Assembly: GCA_021186555.1 (NCBI GenBank)
Contig: JAJKFL010000039.1
Coordinates: forward strand, 18,394,733 to 18,458,732
From: Reticulitermes speratus
Lineage: Eukaryota; Arthropoda; Insecta; Blattodea; Rhinotermitidae
Direction of reading: 5' to 3'
DNA length: 64,000 nt
Shown here: piece by piece, positions 34,726 to 47,150 of the stretch
Position numbering within the stretch: the stretch's first letter is position 1
Layout: each line of letters starts with the position of its first letter
Notes under the pieces: model-generated
What the model was told of the DNA's origin: nothing
The model's input: the letters and a program-made list of their open reading frames with translations, nothing else
Database searches by the model: none
Made by a program: the position numbers and the translations under genes

Positions 34726-35718
34726 TCTGTGGTTCCGAAATTGTAAGGGGAAAACTAATTTAAATTCGTACGTAATCGACGGAATGTTCGGCTTCCGCAA
34801 CAAGAGTGCGAAGGTCTACTCCTGGACATCAATGCAGCGCATGACTGTGTACATTATTTTACAAATGCATTCGTTCTGGTTTTGTGTATTTCACTGGTTG
34901 TTGTCATCATTTATGCAGACAGACTGATACCTAGCACAGCTAACTGCAATAGAGATAACACTGCCTAATCAGAAAGGACTTTTGCTCATATTTTATTCAA
35001 AAGCATATTATATCGGAAAATACAGTATATTACAATAACATTTGCGCCTCTTAGTTCTGAAGTTAGCTGTGTTTTGTGTTGTGTATGATGAACCGTTTTT
35101 GAGGAAACTGCTAAACTTCGATGTGAGCGCCAAGTGAAGAGGGGGCTTTAGATTAACACTAACAAGGATTGAAACAACGATTCATTCAGTAGTTGCGGAG
35201 GTATGACATACAGAAGAACGGATGGGCTGCCTTCGGTTTGTGCATTTTTTGCAAACGGCTCATTGCAACAGGACATCTCTCGATCGGACGAGTAACTGTT
35301 AAATATGTAGTGACTCTCCCGTACAGTTATGTTGCTGACTTAATATTGTATCTAGATAATGGAATTAATTGTATCAGGTATGCCTGCATAGTGTGGTTAG
35401 GCTTATCTTGCCTTCCAGCACATTATTCTTCTGTTTATATTCTATGATACACTTTTCACTGAACCATGTATGTCTGTGGCAAAGGAAGTCTATGTTGATA
35501 TGCTATTTGCACTCTAGTTACGCCACATGTGAGTGTAATAACGCAACGGAAGTTCAGGCAGCACTAGACTTTGCGTGCAATGTTTATGTAACCTGACATT
35601 GGACGTCCTTTTTAATTGAGAGACTACTTGATGTTGAAATGTTAAACGGTGTATGCGGAAAGTTTATATGTATGCGCGAATTTAAGGGGTATATTTCAAT
35701 GGAGTAAACGTGATGTAG
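34726..35718. other. Stretch without recognised genes
   Basis: Open frames of 75-107 codons occur but none has a recognisable motif. I see no repeats here. Confidence 0.4.
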
Positions 35719-35912
35719 GGCCGATTCCAGTGGCCGCGCAGTCTAAGGCGTGGGTCTGCGGCCGCTCGTTTTCTGGGATTGCGGGTTCGAATCCCGCCGG
35801 GAGCATGGACGTTTGTCTCTTGTGAGTGTTGTGTGTTGTCAGGTAGAGGTCTCTGCGTCGGCCTGATTACTCGTTCAGAGGAGTCCTACCGAGTGTGGTG
35901 TGTCTGATTTAA
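35719..35912 (+). mobile_element. tRNA-derived SINE (type II), copy 1
   Basis: The head GGCCGATTCCAGTGGCCGCG has the A box, and GCGGGTTCGAATCCCG is a near-perfect B box. The body runs through GTGTTGTGTGTTGTCAGGTA and GAGGAGTCCTACCGAGTGTG. Further copies are at 42885-43152 (-) and 46952-47150 (+). Confidence 0.85.
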
Positions 35913-36523
35913 AATGATCCAAATCAAAATCAAGATGGCTCAAAAGTTTACTATAGGTCTCAGATGCTGGGTTTGAAATAAATCGGAGTGTTTTTGCTAG
36001 GGGACGGATATGTGTCTTTAGAAAAGTAGGGGAGAGGGGGGCTAGTTGGCTAAGGGTTAAGTTGGCAAAATGGCCATAACTCCCAAAGATAGCGCAGGAT
36101 AGCACCTGCAATTTGTACTGTTTAATGACTTCTCCTGAGAGCGGTCAGCAAGCGTCAGCGCTTTATGAGCTATGACTGAAGCGTGGTGTGGTGTTGTATT
36201 TTTTCCGCCGCAGGAAGTGATTTTTTCATCGCTGTATAAAATGTTTACGTTTAAAGTTTGGTTACAGCTACATGTGACATTGTGCCACCCATGAATGGTA
36301 CCTCCTTTTGGCTAACATTGGAGCTAGAGAGAATTGTACACTTCCATTGTGTTTGAGGATGATACACTCTAAAACATCAGAAGGTGGCGACGGGGCAGGT
36401 CGGCACACGCAACGTGGGGCATGTTGGCTCACTGTGTGTCAACTTGCCCCGCTTTCGATTATAAACTTATTGGTTAATTGTTTACCAGTGTGATTTTTTC
36501 TGTCCGGTTTAAGAAGCTAAATA

Positions 36524-37380
36524 ATGCGTGCTTGCAAGAAGAGGTCATATAGGAGCAACACACGCCTGGAGCACTTCGACAAGCTGAGAGTTCTGCGAAA
36601 ACATGGAAGGTCAACAACGAAAGCTGCGAAGGATTCTCAGATTTCTTTTCGTATGTAGGCAAGATACTGCAAAAGGGTAAGGAAGGGTGAGGTAAAAGCA
36701 CCTCACCAACACTGTCATTGAACACACCGTCCATCCCTCTGGGTAGATGAAGGAGCATTTTGTAACTATGTAAAACGTTTCGTGGCACATGCTAAGCCTT
36801 CTAAAGAGAGATCAGTAGTTCTGTTGCTAGACAACCATGATTCGCCTTTGACCATACGGGCAATTGACTACTGCAAGCAAAATGGCGTGACTGTCCTCAA
36901 CTTCCCTCCACACTGCAGCCGTAACTCCAGCCTCTTGGCAGGTCTGTCAACGGATCGCTTACGACGTATGTGAACCGAGCTTATGATGCCTGCATAACTA
37001 ACCATACAGGCACAACAGTGACAACATATGACAATCCTTGTGAAGTCAACACACCTTCGCACCTGACTTCTTCTTACTGCAAATACCAAAGCAGGTTTCC
37101 AGTTTTCTGGAATTTACCTGTTCAGCGGCGATATCTTTCAAAATGAGGAATTTATGGAAGATTACGTTGCAGATATAGCTGAGCCTTCTATGGAGGCAGC
37201 AGATTCCAGTAGCAACAGTGAACGTCCTGCGATTTTGATTATTCGCCCAAATGATCATCTTCTGCTTCAAAAGTTGCAACACATCCTGCTACTCCAGAGG
37301 ACGTTCAAAACCTTCCTAAACCGTACGCAAAAAGCGCAAGAATGTAAACAAGAGCAAGAGAATAACTGCCATTTTGGCTG
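36524..37380 (+). pseudogene. pogo-like transposase, broken
   Basis: An ATG at 36524 starts a basic segment (MRACKKRSYRSN) like the DNA-binding start of these proteins. After a large deletion the DDE core appears: VDEGAFCNYVKRFVAHAKPS, VVLLLDNHDSPLTIRAIDYC with the second Asp, and VTVLNFPPHCS. A stop at 36972 and frameshifts follow. The later part AGFQFSGIY and FQNEEFMEDYVA corresponds to the family's C-terminal AGF--SGIYPF block. The final Asp segment is lost. Confidence 0.8.
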
Positions 37381-37901
37381 AGACCTCTGTCAAAAATGCT
37401 TTGACACCTGGTACAACAGAAGGCTCGGAGCAAATGAGAGAAGAACTGGGCCTAAAGTATAAGAAAGAGAAGCGTGCCACGTATCTAGAGAGAGATTAAC
37501 AAGAGCAGAATGTAAAAATAGGAAAAAAAATAAAAAAAGTGCAGGTGAAACAGACGAAGAAGACTCCTGAGGATACTTCCTACCTTTACTGTCTTGACGC
37601 ATCCAGAGAAATGTGGATTCAGTGCACAGAATGCAAGTTGCGGTCACATGAATAATGCACTGATGGCTCTCGCAACTGCGTTTGCCTAAATTGCCAGTCT
37701 CATGGGATTGGGATACTTTATTTGGAATGAAAACGTGTATTGCTGGTGGTAATCTAGTGTCATAATGAGTTATCTTTCCTTTTGATTTTATTTTTCAATT
37801 TAAGTATTGATGTATTGATTTTTTTGCAAAATTCTATTGTTTCTCAACTGTTTTATTACCATAATAACACCTCGTTGTTGCGCACAACCTGTATCTGACA
37901 C

Positions 37902-38289
37902 CAGGTGCGCAACCAGAATGTTTCATTGGGGGGGGGGGGGAAGCTGACCCTGAGGCTGTATATAATCTGTTCGATTTTAAAAATTGTTATACAAATCATG
38001 TCCTAAGTATAACATAACACTGTCTGCAACTGCATTTATATGCATACATATATAACTGCATGTTCCATGACTCAATCACAGTGTCATATCTTATTGTTTT
38101 TTAATTTTATTAATTTATTATTCAAAATTGTAATGTACTAGTCATCAACTGATTTCAGTGGCTGATTTTGGCTGCAGGGTAAAACACATAAAACTTTTGA
38201 TATCAGTGTATCTACAAAATCTGTGTTTTTTAAATTTCGGTTTTGGGGGGCTGCAGCCTGGTAGCCCCCTCCCCTTGGGCGCGCCCCCG
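37902..38289. mobile_element. hAT-like MITE family, copy 1 (388 bp), nested in the pogo-like element
   Basis: It is flanked by the 8-bp duplication TCTGACAC (37894-37901 and 38290-38297). The ends are CAGGTGCGCAACC and TTGGGCGCGCCCCCG. It contains a G-run near its left end and the block TGATTTCAGTGGCTGATTTT shared with the inverted copy at 45709-46126. No open frame is present. Confidence 0.85.
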
Positions 38290-38613
38290 TCTGACACATT
38301 TGTCCCATAAAACATTATATTAAGCATTGTCTGTCACTTTTTGGCCTTGAAAAGTTGGCATCTTGATTTCCCACGTATTTTTACAATATGCCAACTTACC
38401 CCGTCCGTGGGGCAGGTTGGCACACGTGCAGAGGTTAGGGCAAATGCCTCTCCCTCCTATTCCTTATGAATAGCGTCAAATTTGTGTAGGTCAGATTGTA
38501 GCCCAAGAGTGTTGCTAGCCATATGTGCCGTTACATTCAATTTAACAAGTACAGAGAAAATGTAAAAAATTATAAAGTGAAAAGTGTGCCAACGATCCCC
38601 CCTCAACCCTACT

Positions 38614-41600
38614 CAAAAATCGCGTAAGAACGAATAGGCATAAGTATAAGCTGTGCAAATCTTGATTATCTGTACGTGTAATTTTTTTCAATATTATTCG
38701 CCTTTCATATTTTAATTTTAATTTCTTCACGTGGCGTACGTTCGTAATTACATAACTAACTAAAATTCTTGAAAATGTTATACTTATGCACAAAGAAACC
38801 ACTTGTTTTACTAATTTCTTATTCTTAACCTTTGGCACAGACAGCATGTTAGTATGAAGACGTGACCCGAAAGTGACGACTAGATAAACGATACAAGCAC
38901 AAGGAGCCCTTTTAATTTCTTAAGCAGATGTTATGTAAAAAGTGAACTTTAGACCTGTTGTGTCTGAGTCACGGACAGTTACAAAGAATCTACGTTTGCT
39001 TCTGACTTGGGCGAAGTGTAGCGTACTTATCAGTTTTCCTTTGCTTTTCACGCAAATAAATGTTGGAAAAACCCCTTCTGTAGAAAGAAAGTTCCTAGTG
39101 TTTGAGTGAATTGAAGCGATAATTGGAGACATAACCTAAATGTGGGTCACAGCCATAATACAACCGTCTGGTTCGAACCAAAGGAAACTCTTTATTCTGT
39201 AGGAGACGCTTCTTTGGAATATGATCTCAGTCAGTTTTTTTATTATTTGTAGAAGGAATTAGAGGCTTATGACGCCATCATGGGCTTGTGTCGTCCATCT
39301 CTTTGTTGAAATTTTTAATTCTTTAATTTAAGTTTATGACGGCTATGCAAAATTCAAGATTTTCTCGAAACGACCTCTTCTTAAAGCATGGTTATGAAAT
39401 TTTGTTATAATAAATCTTTGTAAAACTGCAAGGCTTCTTAATGAAATTTTTGCGAGATACACTTATAACACAAAAACAAGGTGGCGGGGCAGTGCGAAAT
39501 CCATATTAAGCCTTGAGTTTGCTGGCAGTAACTAATAAACAGTTAGAGCAAGGAACATGGTATTTGGTTACAAGGATAGGTCATAAATATGACTAGCATT
39601 CTGTAAGAAATGTTCTTTGTGAAAGACTGCAAATGTGGAGATTATTCAAAATTTGAAGTTTGAAAATGACAGCTTTTTCGGAATTTATGTCGTACCTAAG
39701 CTATTAAGGACAGAGGAACTTTGCAAAGAATACATTCTGAAGAGATATCATGAAATAGGATGAAAACTTTTATTCATTATGTTTGAAAAGAAAACACTCT
39801 ACAAGATACAAGACATTTGTTAAACAATTTGATGGAAAGTTTGCAAATGTATTTGGTTTTGAAGTATTAATTTGTGTTTGCTTAGGTCTGCAGCAAATTA
39901 TTCATTATTAAACTTCTTGCTAAGCTAGATTTTGATGTACTTGTCATAGAAATTAAACAGAAATTATAGAGCCTTCTATGTTTGAATGAGACACTCTGAT
40001 TCAGTTAAAAATCTGTTTATATAAGATGCATTATTATTGCGAAAGAATATATATTTTATATCAAACGACAGCAATATTAGAGCAACGGTAGTCCAATATT
40101 ATCCTTTTACACCCCAGTGATGACTATGTGTACAGACTGTTGTAACTTTACGGAACTTTTCCGTTTTGCCCACACAGCGTTTTTGTGTGACAAAAATGTC
40201 TGTTATTAGGACTATTTTATATTGTAAGTATGCAGTCATAGAAGGTGAGATTGATCGTGGGAGGCCCTGAATTTGGCCTATTTAATGCAACACGAACTAT
40301 TGTGTGCTGACCTCAGAGAAAGTAAACCGCAAGTCACTCGTTGAAAAACACTGGACTGACCACGCTATGGCTGAATTCCCTTCTTGTTTGGAAGTGTCTG
40401 TGTAAAATGTAGTAACAGAATCTTACTTGTAAATTGTTCAACTTCTGTTTTTCTTTAGGCACCAGTGTATAAACGCACATCGCTTTCCTGCATTCTGTCT
40501 CGGATTATTATCATGTTAGGAAAACTGGCAATTTCTTACAAAAGGCGAAGGCAGCGTGTAAGAACTTTTTCATACTTTTAGTCATATGTCATGAAAATTA
40601 TTTGTTTTATTTAGACCCTTCCTGCATGTGTGGCTAGTGGGTTTTGCCCTGCATAAAGTAGTAAGAGAGAAGGAATATTAAAAAGAAAAGAAGGAAGAAA
40701 ATAAAGAGAGGAAGAAAGTAAACTGTTCAGTAACATGTCGATGCTCTTTAGTATATTTGCGGTCGTAGTTTGGTGTAAGAGGTCCCGATAGAATTTTCAT
40801 ATTTGATTTATTGTCCTAGTTCTTTTAAAATTGGTGGGTTTCTGGTAAAAGTCAATAAATCTTAAACCTAATGTGGCTTCAAAATGTGTTAAACCTAATA
40901 TTTATCACCTTTTATATCAGTAGGTAACAGCTCAGCACTTGTCTAAGCTACTTTTTCTGCTTGTTTCATAATGCGGGTGTCCATTCCATGTGTACAGGGT
41001 CTCTCTTGTGCTTGCTCATCCATATGAAATGGGCCAGTATGTTGTTTCGCCCAGCAATAAAGGTAGATCTAGACTGCAAAATTAGCCTTTCAGTCAAACT
41101 CAGCCTTCGGTAGATCTAATCTTGTTCACTGTATCGTAAACAAGTCAGCAATTTTAATCCATTTACTTTATTTTGTAGTAAAACGCAGCATCATATTACC
41201 TTACATCGCTGTGCAGTAAAATTTCACCTTCATGCTCAGAATAACTCGGGTTTGAATCTTGTTCGTTCTTTGGTTTTTCCTTCTTTTCAGACATGTTCTG
41301 TCATAGTGCTTTAGGATAGGCGACGACTTCTACCTTCCATAATATCTACAATTTTTAAATCATGTTGAAAATTTGTGTGATGTTAAATGATGAATAGGTC
41401 TGAAAATAATTTGGAATAAACCAATCAGATAGTCGACCCCAGCGGTCGAGTTACGTCCCGCTTTCCAGAGTGGTTATAACAGGACTCGCATCCTAAAGGA
41501 AGGTTGTGTTATGCTATACTCTTGTGATCCCGCATCCAAGGTTTGGGCGATTCTCAAGCTACTGGATTGCTTCAGCATCACAAGTTACATCGTGTCGAAT

Positions 41601-42869
41601 AGGACTGGAAGTTAATAACGAGTGATACAGATAAGAATTTGGAAGAAGGAGGCCGCGGCCCTTTTCAAAAAACTATCCTGCTCTCCGTCTGAAGAAACTG
41701 AGGAAAGGCATCGAAACCCAGTAGCCTTGCCGAAATTCGAAATGTGTACCCTGTGAATGCAATCTGTTTATTCTCACCCAAGGTTACTCTTGACATATCA
41801 AGAGACGTGCTGGATAAACAAAAAAGCCAAGAAGCCTAAAGCGTTTCATACAAAAATAAGACGCCCATGAATTAGATTTGTATTAGTAAGAGGTATCATC
41901 TGCAACTGTGTAATTAATTTACGTAACTTTGCTTGTGTAGGAAGTACCAGAAATGTAAATAGCACAGAGTTATAGATAACAGGGTTAGAAATGTGCTCAT
42001 ATTCTCAGCGTTTCCACATCCTCTGTAACGTGAAGTCATAAGTGTAATTGCTTAACTTCTTATGGCTTAGACATAGCTGAACTTGACCCTCTGAATAACA
42101 AATGAGAAGTGACTAATAAAACTTACTCCAAACGTTCATGTTACAAGCGGGACATCAATAAAAATAAAATGAGGTGTAATCATGATGAAGAGGTTGCTCA
42201 TTTTAGATGCCTTTAGGAAAAGAATCGAAACACATCTGTTACTTTTGTTGTGTCCGTCTGTTCGCAAATCACGATACCCAAATTAGGGGACCGATTCCGA
42301 TTATACTCGATATTTTACACCTATTGTAAATGTTGTAGAACCAATTTTAATAGTAAATCCAATTTTTTTTTAATTTTAAAGGCCACATTACGTGACGCCT
42401 ACATTAGCGTTTGCCGGCGTTTCCTGAGTCATTCGGCAGTGTTCAGTGAAAATTAATTGAGGGCTTACATACGCTTAAAGCCTGGCTTTTATGTACCTGA
42501 GATAAATATGACATGGATAAAACCAGATATAGGGTTTTATGGAATACGTAAAATACATACAAGTAATTATCTGACCAAGAAAAAAATAGTAACATAGAGA
42601 GAGAGTACGCCTCAGTCAGCAATATCAGAAGTGTAGAAGGAACGTAGCTTTTTAACATTTCCCCAGGGATACCCTTTCCTCGTGTTGTTTGTTGTAGATA
42701 TTAGACCACTGGCAACAGAGTGGATATCTGTTTGTCAAAATTAAGGCCTAAAACTTACAAAGCTGAAATGAGAATTTTTTTTCTCCATATTTAGTTAGTG
42801 GTGACTCACTACCTTCTTTGCAGTATCTATGCAGAGTACTATTCCTGAAGTTTCACACGCCATATGAAT
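38614..42869. other. AT-rich stretch without recognised genes
   Basis: I find no gene, TIR pair or tRNA-like head that I would defend. Small open frames occur at chance density. Confidence 0.5.
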
Positions 42870-42884
42870 AGGCCTATACATATA

Positions 42885-43152
42885 TATATTTTTTTGTATG
42901 GCTCGACAGCCCTATATGGGCCTGGGCCTCCTCGTTTCGTCGAGCTTTCATGATCACACACATTTGAGACACACCACAGTCGGTAGGACTCCTCTGGACG
43001 AGGGACCAGCCCGTCGCAGAGACCTCTACCTGACGACACACAACACTCACAACAGACAGACATCCATGCCCCCGGTGGGATTCGAACCCACGATTCTAGT
43101 AAGCGAGCGGCCGAAGACCCACGCCTTAGACCGCACGGCCACTGGGATCGGC
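42885..43152 (-). mobile_element. tRNA-derived SINE (type II), copy 2, with 15-bp target duplication
   Basis: A perfect duplication AGGCCTATACATATA flanks it (42870-42884 and 43153-43167). On the minus strand it opens GCCGATCCCAGTGGCCGTGC, has the B box GGGTTCGAATCCCACC, and ends in an A-rich tail. It is the best-defined copy and gives the SINE length as about 268 bp. Confidence 0.92.
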
Positions 43153-43507
43153 AGGCCTATACATATAGGGGCGCATAAATTGTAGACGCCAGAACGGTGA
43201 CATAATGCTGGGTTTCTAATGAGGACCCACAAATATTAGGCCCACCGTACGGGTCGCTCGGGATTTGTGCTCCCCTGACACACACACACACACATCGTAA
43301 CAAAGCATGGGAATTGAAAGAAAAAGTTTTTTTATTAATCACAATTAACTGCAAAACTTACTAATAATCAGAATTTTTTACATTTTCGAGAGACATAGTA
43401 TGAAGTGATAACAGTTAATAATGATATACAAAAGTGATAATTAATAATAATTATTAAAGTAATGGTTACTGAGTATTATCAGGCCAGTTAGAATCACAAT
43501 TTATAGA

Positions 43508-43603
43508 TTATTCGAATAGTTTTCTTCGCGGCGGTGGCAGAAAGACTTCCTCTCCATAAAGGGAGCGTGAAAGAGTTTGTGGAAAGGTTCGCTGTACATT
43601 TGG
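43508..43603 (-). CDS. Candidate terminal coding exon (31 codons)
   Basis: A very good acceptor on the minus strand (CTTGCCTATCTTCCTTTTACAG) ends at 43604. The exon in one frame reads PNVQRTFPQTLSRSLYGEEV, then FLPPPRRKLFE and stop. All three frames are open for most of the length, so the reading frame is uncertain. A 63-codon frame from 43692 with a hydrophobic start overlaps and is an alternative (small secreted peptide). I do not recognise either product. Confidence 0.25.
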   Translation of the reverse strand, partial: PNVQRTFPQTLSRSLYGEEVFLPPPRRKLFE

Positions 43604-44118
43604 CTGTAAAAGGAAGATAGGCAAGTGAACATCGTATTGGTAGGCAACAGTACAATTAGGAGCGCCTCCCATATTATCAGGAAGTTATCCATGCAAATAT
43701 TTGCTTTTCTGTAGCTTCATGTGCTTCGTAAGGTCGACGACAATGACGACAAACAGTTCTCACTTGGTCTTTTGTTTCGAGATGTTTCTTTCTCGTGACG
43801 TCCATGTATATTCATATTGACATGTGTGTGCATATTTTGTGGGGAAATACGCTGCTTCTTATTATCATGTGTAATGAGACTCCATAATTAATAGCATAAT
43901 TTTTTTTCTATTATAAATGCTATGTTTATGCAGACCGTGCATGCCAGTAGTTGATTGTTTTGATTTTTCCGCCCGGTTCAATTTAGTGTTAAAATCAACT
44001 AACGAACTCTTCGAAGTTGAGTTATAGTCAAGAAATTCCCGGCATTGTATGGAGCCTGAAGTAAAATTACCGAGTTCACAGGAACCCGCCACTTTTCCTT
44101 ATCCTCAGCCACATTTAT

Positions 44119-44445
44119 TCAGTCCACGCCGTTCCAAACTATTTCAAGGCCAAATTTAATATAAATTTCCCATCTATACATAGGTCTTCTAAGCGTTCTC
44201 TTTTTTTCATGTTTTTGAAGTGAACCGTACATACATTTCCCTTCTCCCTCGTGCATGCCACATGTCCCGCCCATCTCATCTTTCCGATTTATCACCCTAA
44301 TCATGTTGGGCTGGGACTGCACATTATGAAGCTCCGTATTATGCGTTTCTTTTCCATACTCTGTTACTTCCTCTTCTTCAAATATTTTTCTGAACATTCT
44401 GTTTTCCAACACCCTCAGCCTATATTCTTCCATTAATGTGAGAGA
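44119..44445 (-). mobile_element. LINE C-terminal fragment
   Basis: The minus-strand frame begins EEYRLRVLENRMFRKIF, matching the LINE block [17 protein letters not shown] at 50340. NMIRVINR and RRPMYRWE correspond to NIIRVIK and RPRRRWE of the same block. It is degraded by small indels. Confidence 0.75.
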
Positions 44446-44756
44446 CCAATCGCGGTTCGAATCTTGTCCAGGACACTGACTATCCTGACTTAGATTTTAC
44501 TTTGCTTTTTCCCAGTCCTGCCAGTCAAATTCCGAATAGTGCCTTAAATTAGGCCACGATCGCTTATTTCCGTATCCAATCCAATTCATCATTCTCTATT
44601 CAGTAATTCGACGCTATAGACTGTAGCCTGACTTACTGACAACGTCGTTAAATAAAGAAAAAATTAAACTCACCAAATACTGTTAGGATGGTCAGTTCAC
44701 GGATGGTGAGTTGGGGGTGTCTTGTACGGCGCATGAGACAAATGAGTTGTAAACAA

Positions 44757-45020
44757 TGAGTAATCAATAAAATATAGGTCGGAAAACCTATAGGAAAGAA
44801 GTGCTTGATAGACACAGGGCTAGATGGAAGGATATTATTAAAACTTGTTTTAAAGAATAGGATGGGTTTATGTGGTGTATTTATTTGGCTCGATATAGTG
44901 ATCTGTGGTGAGCTTTCGTGAGCAAGGTAGTGACATTTCGGGTTCCGAAGGCCGGCAATTTATTGACTAGGTGTACGACTACTAGCTTCTCAAGAAGGAC
45001 TGTGCTGCATGGGGCCAGAG
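44757..45020 (+). mobile_element. LINE 3' end, old copy
   Basis: RHRARWKDIIK corresponds to [11 protein letters not shown]. The 3' UTR keeps GACTACTAGCTTCTCAAGAA and GGACTGTGCTGCATGG, as in the copy ending at 50812. It lies tail-to-tail opposite the fragment at 44119-44445. Confidence 0.7.
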
Positions 45021-45708
45021 TGCTTAATCAGATTTCCCCATACTCATTTTTAAGATTTTCTTGACTGGAAAGGCAGTTTTATAATCTGGGAGGCCCAGGC
45101 CCAGCTGGAATTTCTAGCCGGTTGTTCACAAGGAATTATTTTACCCTTTTCTCTGTCGTGTTTATGTGGGAGTATTATTTGCAAAAGAATCCAAATCATT
45201 ACTCGCAGGTAATGTAGTCTGTTAATCTGTCTGTCGCCATATTTCAAGTGATACAAATTTACAAATTTATATCATCATTAAAATAACACACACATTTCCT
45301 CTTAGAAATTACTCAAGGACTTCAATTAAATTGCTTAGTGGTAATCTCCATCATTATTTATCTGACGAATTTATTTTTTCTTAGTAGTTAGATAGTACAT
45401 ACGGGTAGCTTAAATGCACTTGAAACTACATGAAACTTGAGCATACATAATAACTTTCTCGGAAACCACTAATATCTAAGGAATTTTACATAATGTAAAA
45501 TATAGAGCTGAGTAATATTTAAAACTTTATTCCTAACATTTATACACATAATGTCCTTAGCTAGATACATGGCTGTTCAGTCACATTTGTGTCTGCAGCG
45601 TAGCTGAACGGACTATTGGATTTCAGTGTGTGTCTTTGTGTTCCTCATTTAAACTTTTGAACCTTTATACCAGTTTCACAAAAATCGAGAAATTTGTACA
45701 ATTTGAAA

Positions 45709-46126
45709 CATGGGCGCGCCCAAGGGGGGAGGGCTGCCGGGTTACAGCCCCTTAAAATCGAAATTTAAGAAGACGCAAGTTTGTAGACTTGCTAATTACC
45801 CTTCAGCCGAAATCAGCCACTGAAATCGAATGATGACTAGTACATAGGAATTTTGAAAAATAAAGTTAAAATACTTAGAGGTCTTAGATGAAATTAAACA
45901 AAAAAAAAAAGCAAGGAGTTTAGACGCGATTTAAATTAGGTAAATGAGTCATGGAACATATATATTTGTTTGTAGTATATAGATGTATTTGCAGACAGTA
46001 TCACCTTACAGTTATAGGCCTACGTATGACATTATTATTATAATGTACTTTAAAAATCAAATGAATTATATATAGCGTCAAGGTCAGCCCCCCCCCCCCC
46101 AAAGAAAAATTATGGGTGCGCACGTG
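45709..46126. mobile_element. hAT-like MITE family, copy 2 (418 bp), inverted
   Basis: The ends are CATGGGCGCGCCC and GGGTGCGCACGTG, with flanking ATTTGAAA (45701-45708) and ATTTGAAT (46127-46134), an 8-bp duplication with one change. It is the reverse complement of 37902-38289 in overall content, including the C-run and GAAATCAGCCACTGAAATC. Confidence 0.85.
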
Positions 46127-46951
46127 ATTTGAATTTATATGTCAACGCCTTGATTTCAAATTCCCTACAACTCATAAAAACATGGCGGACGCGCGAGATT
46201 ATGAGGCGGGAGCGAGAATGTTGCCACTGAATTTGGTTCTGAATTGACACATTGTACAAAAAAAATCGTTATGCGCATCAACAATCTCTTTCTGATAATC
46301 AAAGTTATGAAACAAACAATTTTATTCCATACGTCAGCTGACAATTAAGTGTGATAAAAACATGCTGCTTTTTTTAAATCAAGTAAGCAATTCTACCATG
46401 CGATTAAAATTGTGTAATGTCCTGTGATTACAATTGTTACACAATTTCTTGCTTGAAGTAATAAAAATTATATTTTAATGATTTTTAAAATGTTTACTGA
46501 TTTATCCTTCTGGCCATTTGCGATACAGAAATGATTTGGATGCGACGAATTCCTTGCTGGTGAGTCATACTATCGTACATTTCGTTTAACTCCTGGGGCT
46601 AGTATTCAAATCTAAAATTGTCCACAAAATGTCAGAAAAATATAAGTTTTATTTTGATCTTGTAAATTAGGTCTTTCATCATTCATTTGTAATGTTAAGA
46701 TTATGCTAATTTTGTCGATGTCATCAACATCCGGACTAGATTTGAAACTTTTACGTTTTGAACATAACGCTTAATTGTCCGTCTCTTGGTGAGTAGAGCT
46801 CAGTCTACCAGTACGCTGAGTAATACAGTTGTAAATTACAACTAGTATTTCTACCTAATCACCGTTAATGTTAACCTTTATTTTCATACAGTTCAGTAAA
46901 CATCTGTAGAAGTAACAGAGACATTATATAGCACGAGGAAATAACTTTGAA

Positions 46952-47150
46952 GCCGATCCAGGTGGCCGTGCATTCTAAGCCATAGGTCTGAAGCCTCTTG
47001 ATTGCTGGAATCGCTGGTTCGAATCCCACTGAGGGCATGGATGTTCGTCTCTTGTGTTTGTTTTGTGTTGTGTAGGTAGCGGCCTCTGCGACGAGCTGAT
47101 CACTCGTTCAGAGTCCTACCGGTTGTGTGTGTTCGTGAATATCGGTGCAG
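46952..47150 (+). mobile_element. tRNA-derived SINE (type II), copy 3
   Basis: GCCGATCCAGGTGGCCGTGC and the B box CTGGTTCGAATCCCAC are followed by GCCTCTGCGACGAGCTGATC. It is more diverged than the other two copies. Confidence 0.85.

Larger units (their letters stand above)
36025..38613 (+). mobile_element. pogo/Tigger-like DNA transposon with TIRs, internally deleted, containing a nested MITE
   Basis: The left end AGTAGGGGAGAGGGGGGCTA continues GTTGGC. The right end, reverse-complemented, reads AGTAGGGTTGAGGGGGGATC and continues GTTGGC, giving a TIR of about 26 bp with a few mismatches. The interior encodes a pogo-type transposase in pieces. GTTGGC-containing motifs cluster near both ends. 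I could not define the target duplication: A-rich bases flank both sides and TA is present only on the left. Confidence 0.75.

Noticed and set aside
35719..35790. tRNA gene with good A and B boxes
   Set aside because: It is followed by a body shared with two other copies, one of which has a target duplication, so it is a SINE head and not a tRNA gene. The same applies to the heads at 53680-53730 and 61360-61425.
41640..41730. Hammerhead-like order CTGAAGA...GAAAC...GTA
   Set aside because: The segments between do not form a convincing stem II and the flanks do not pair.
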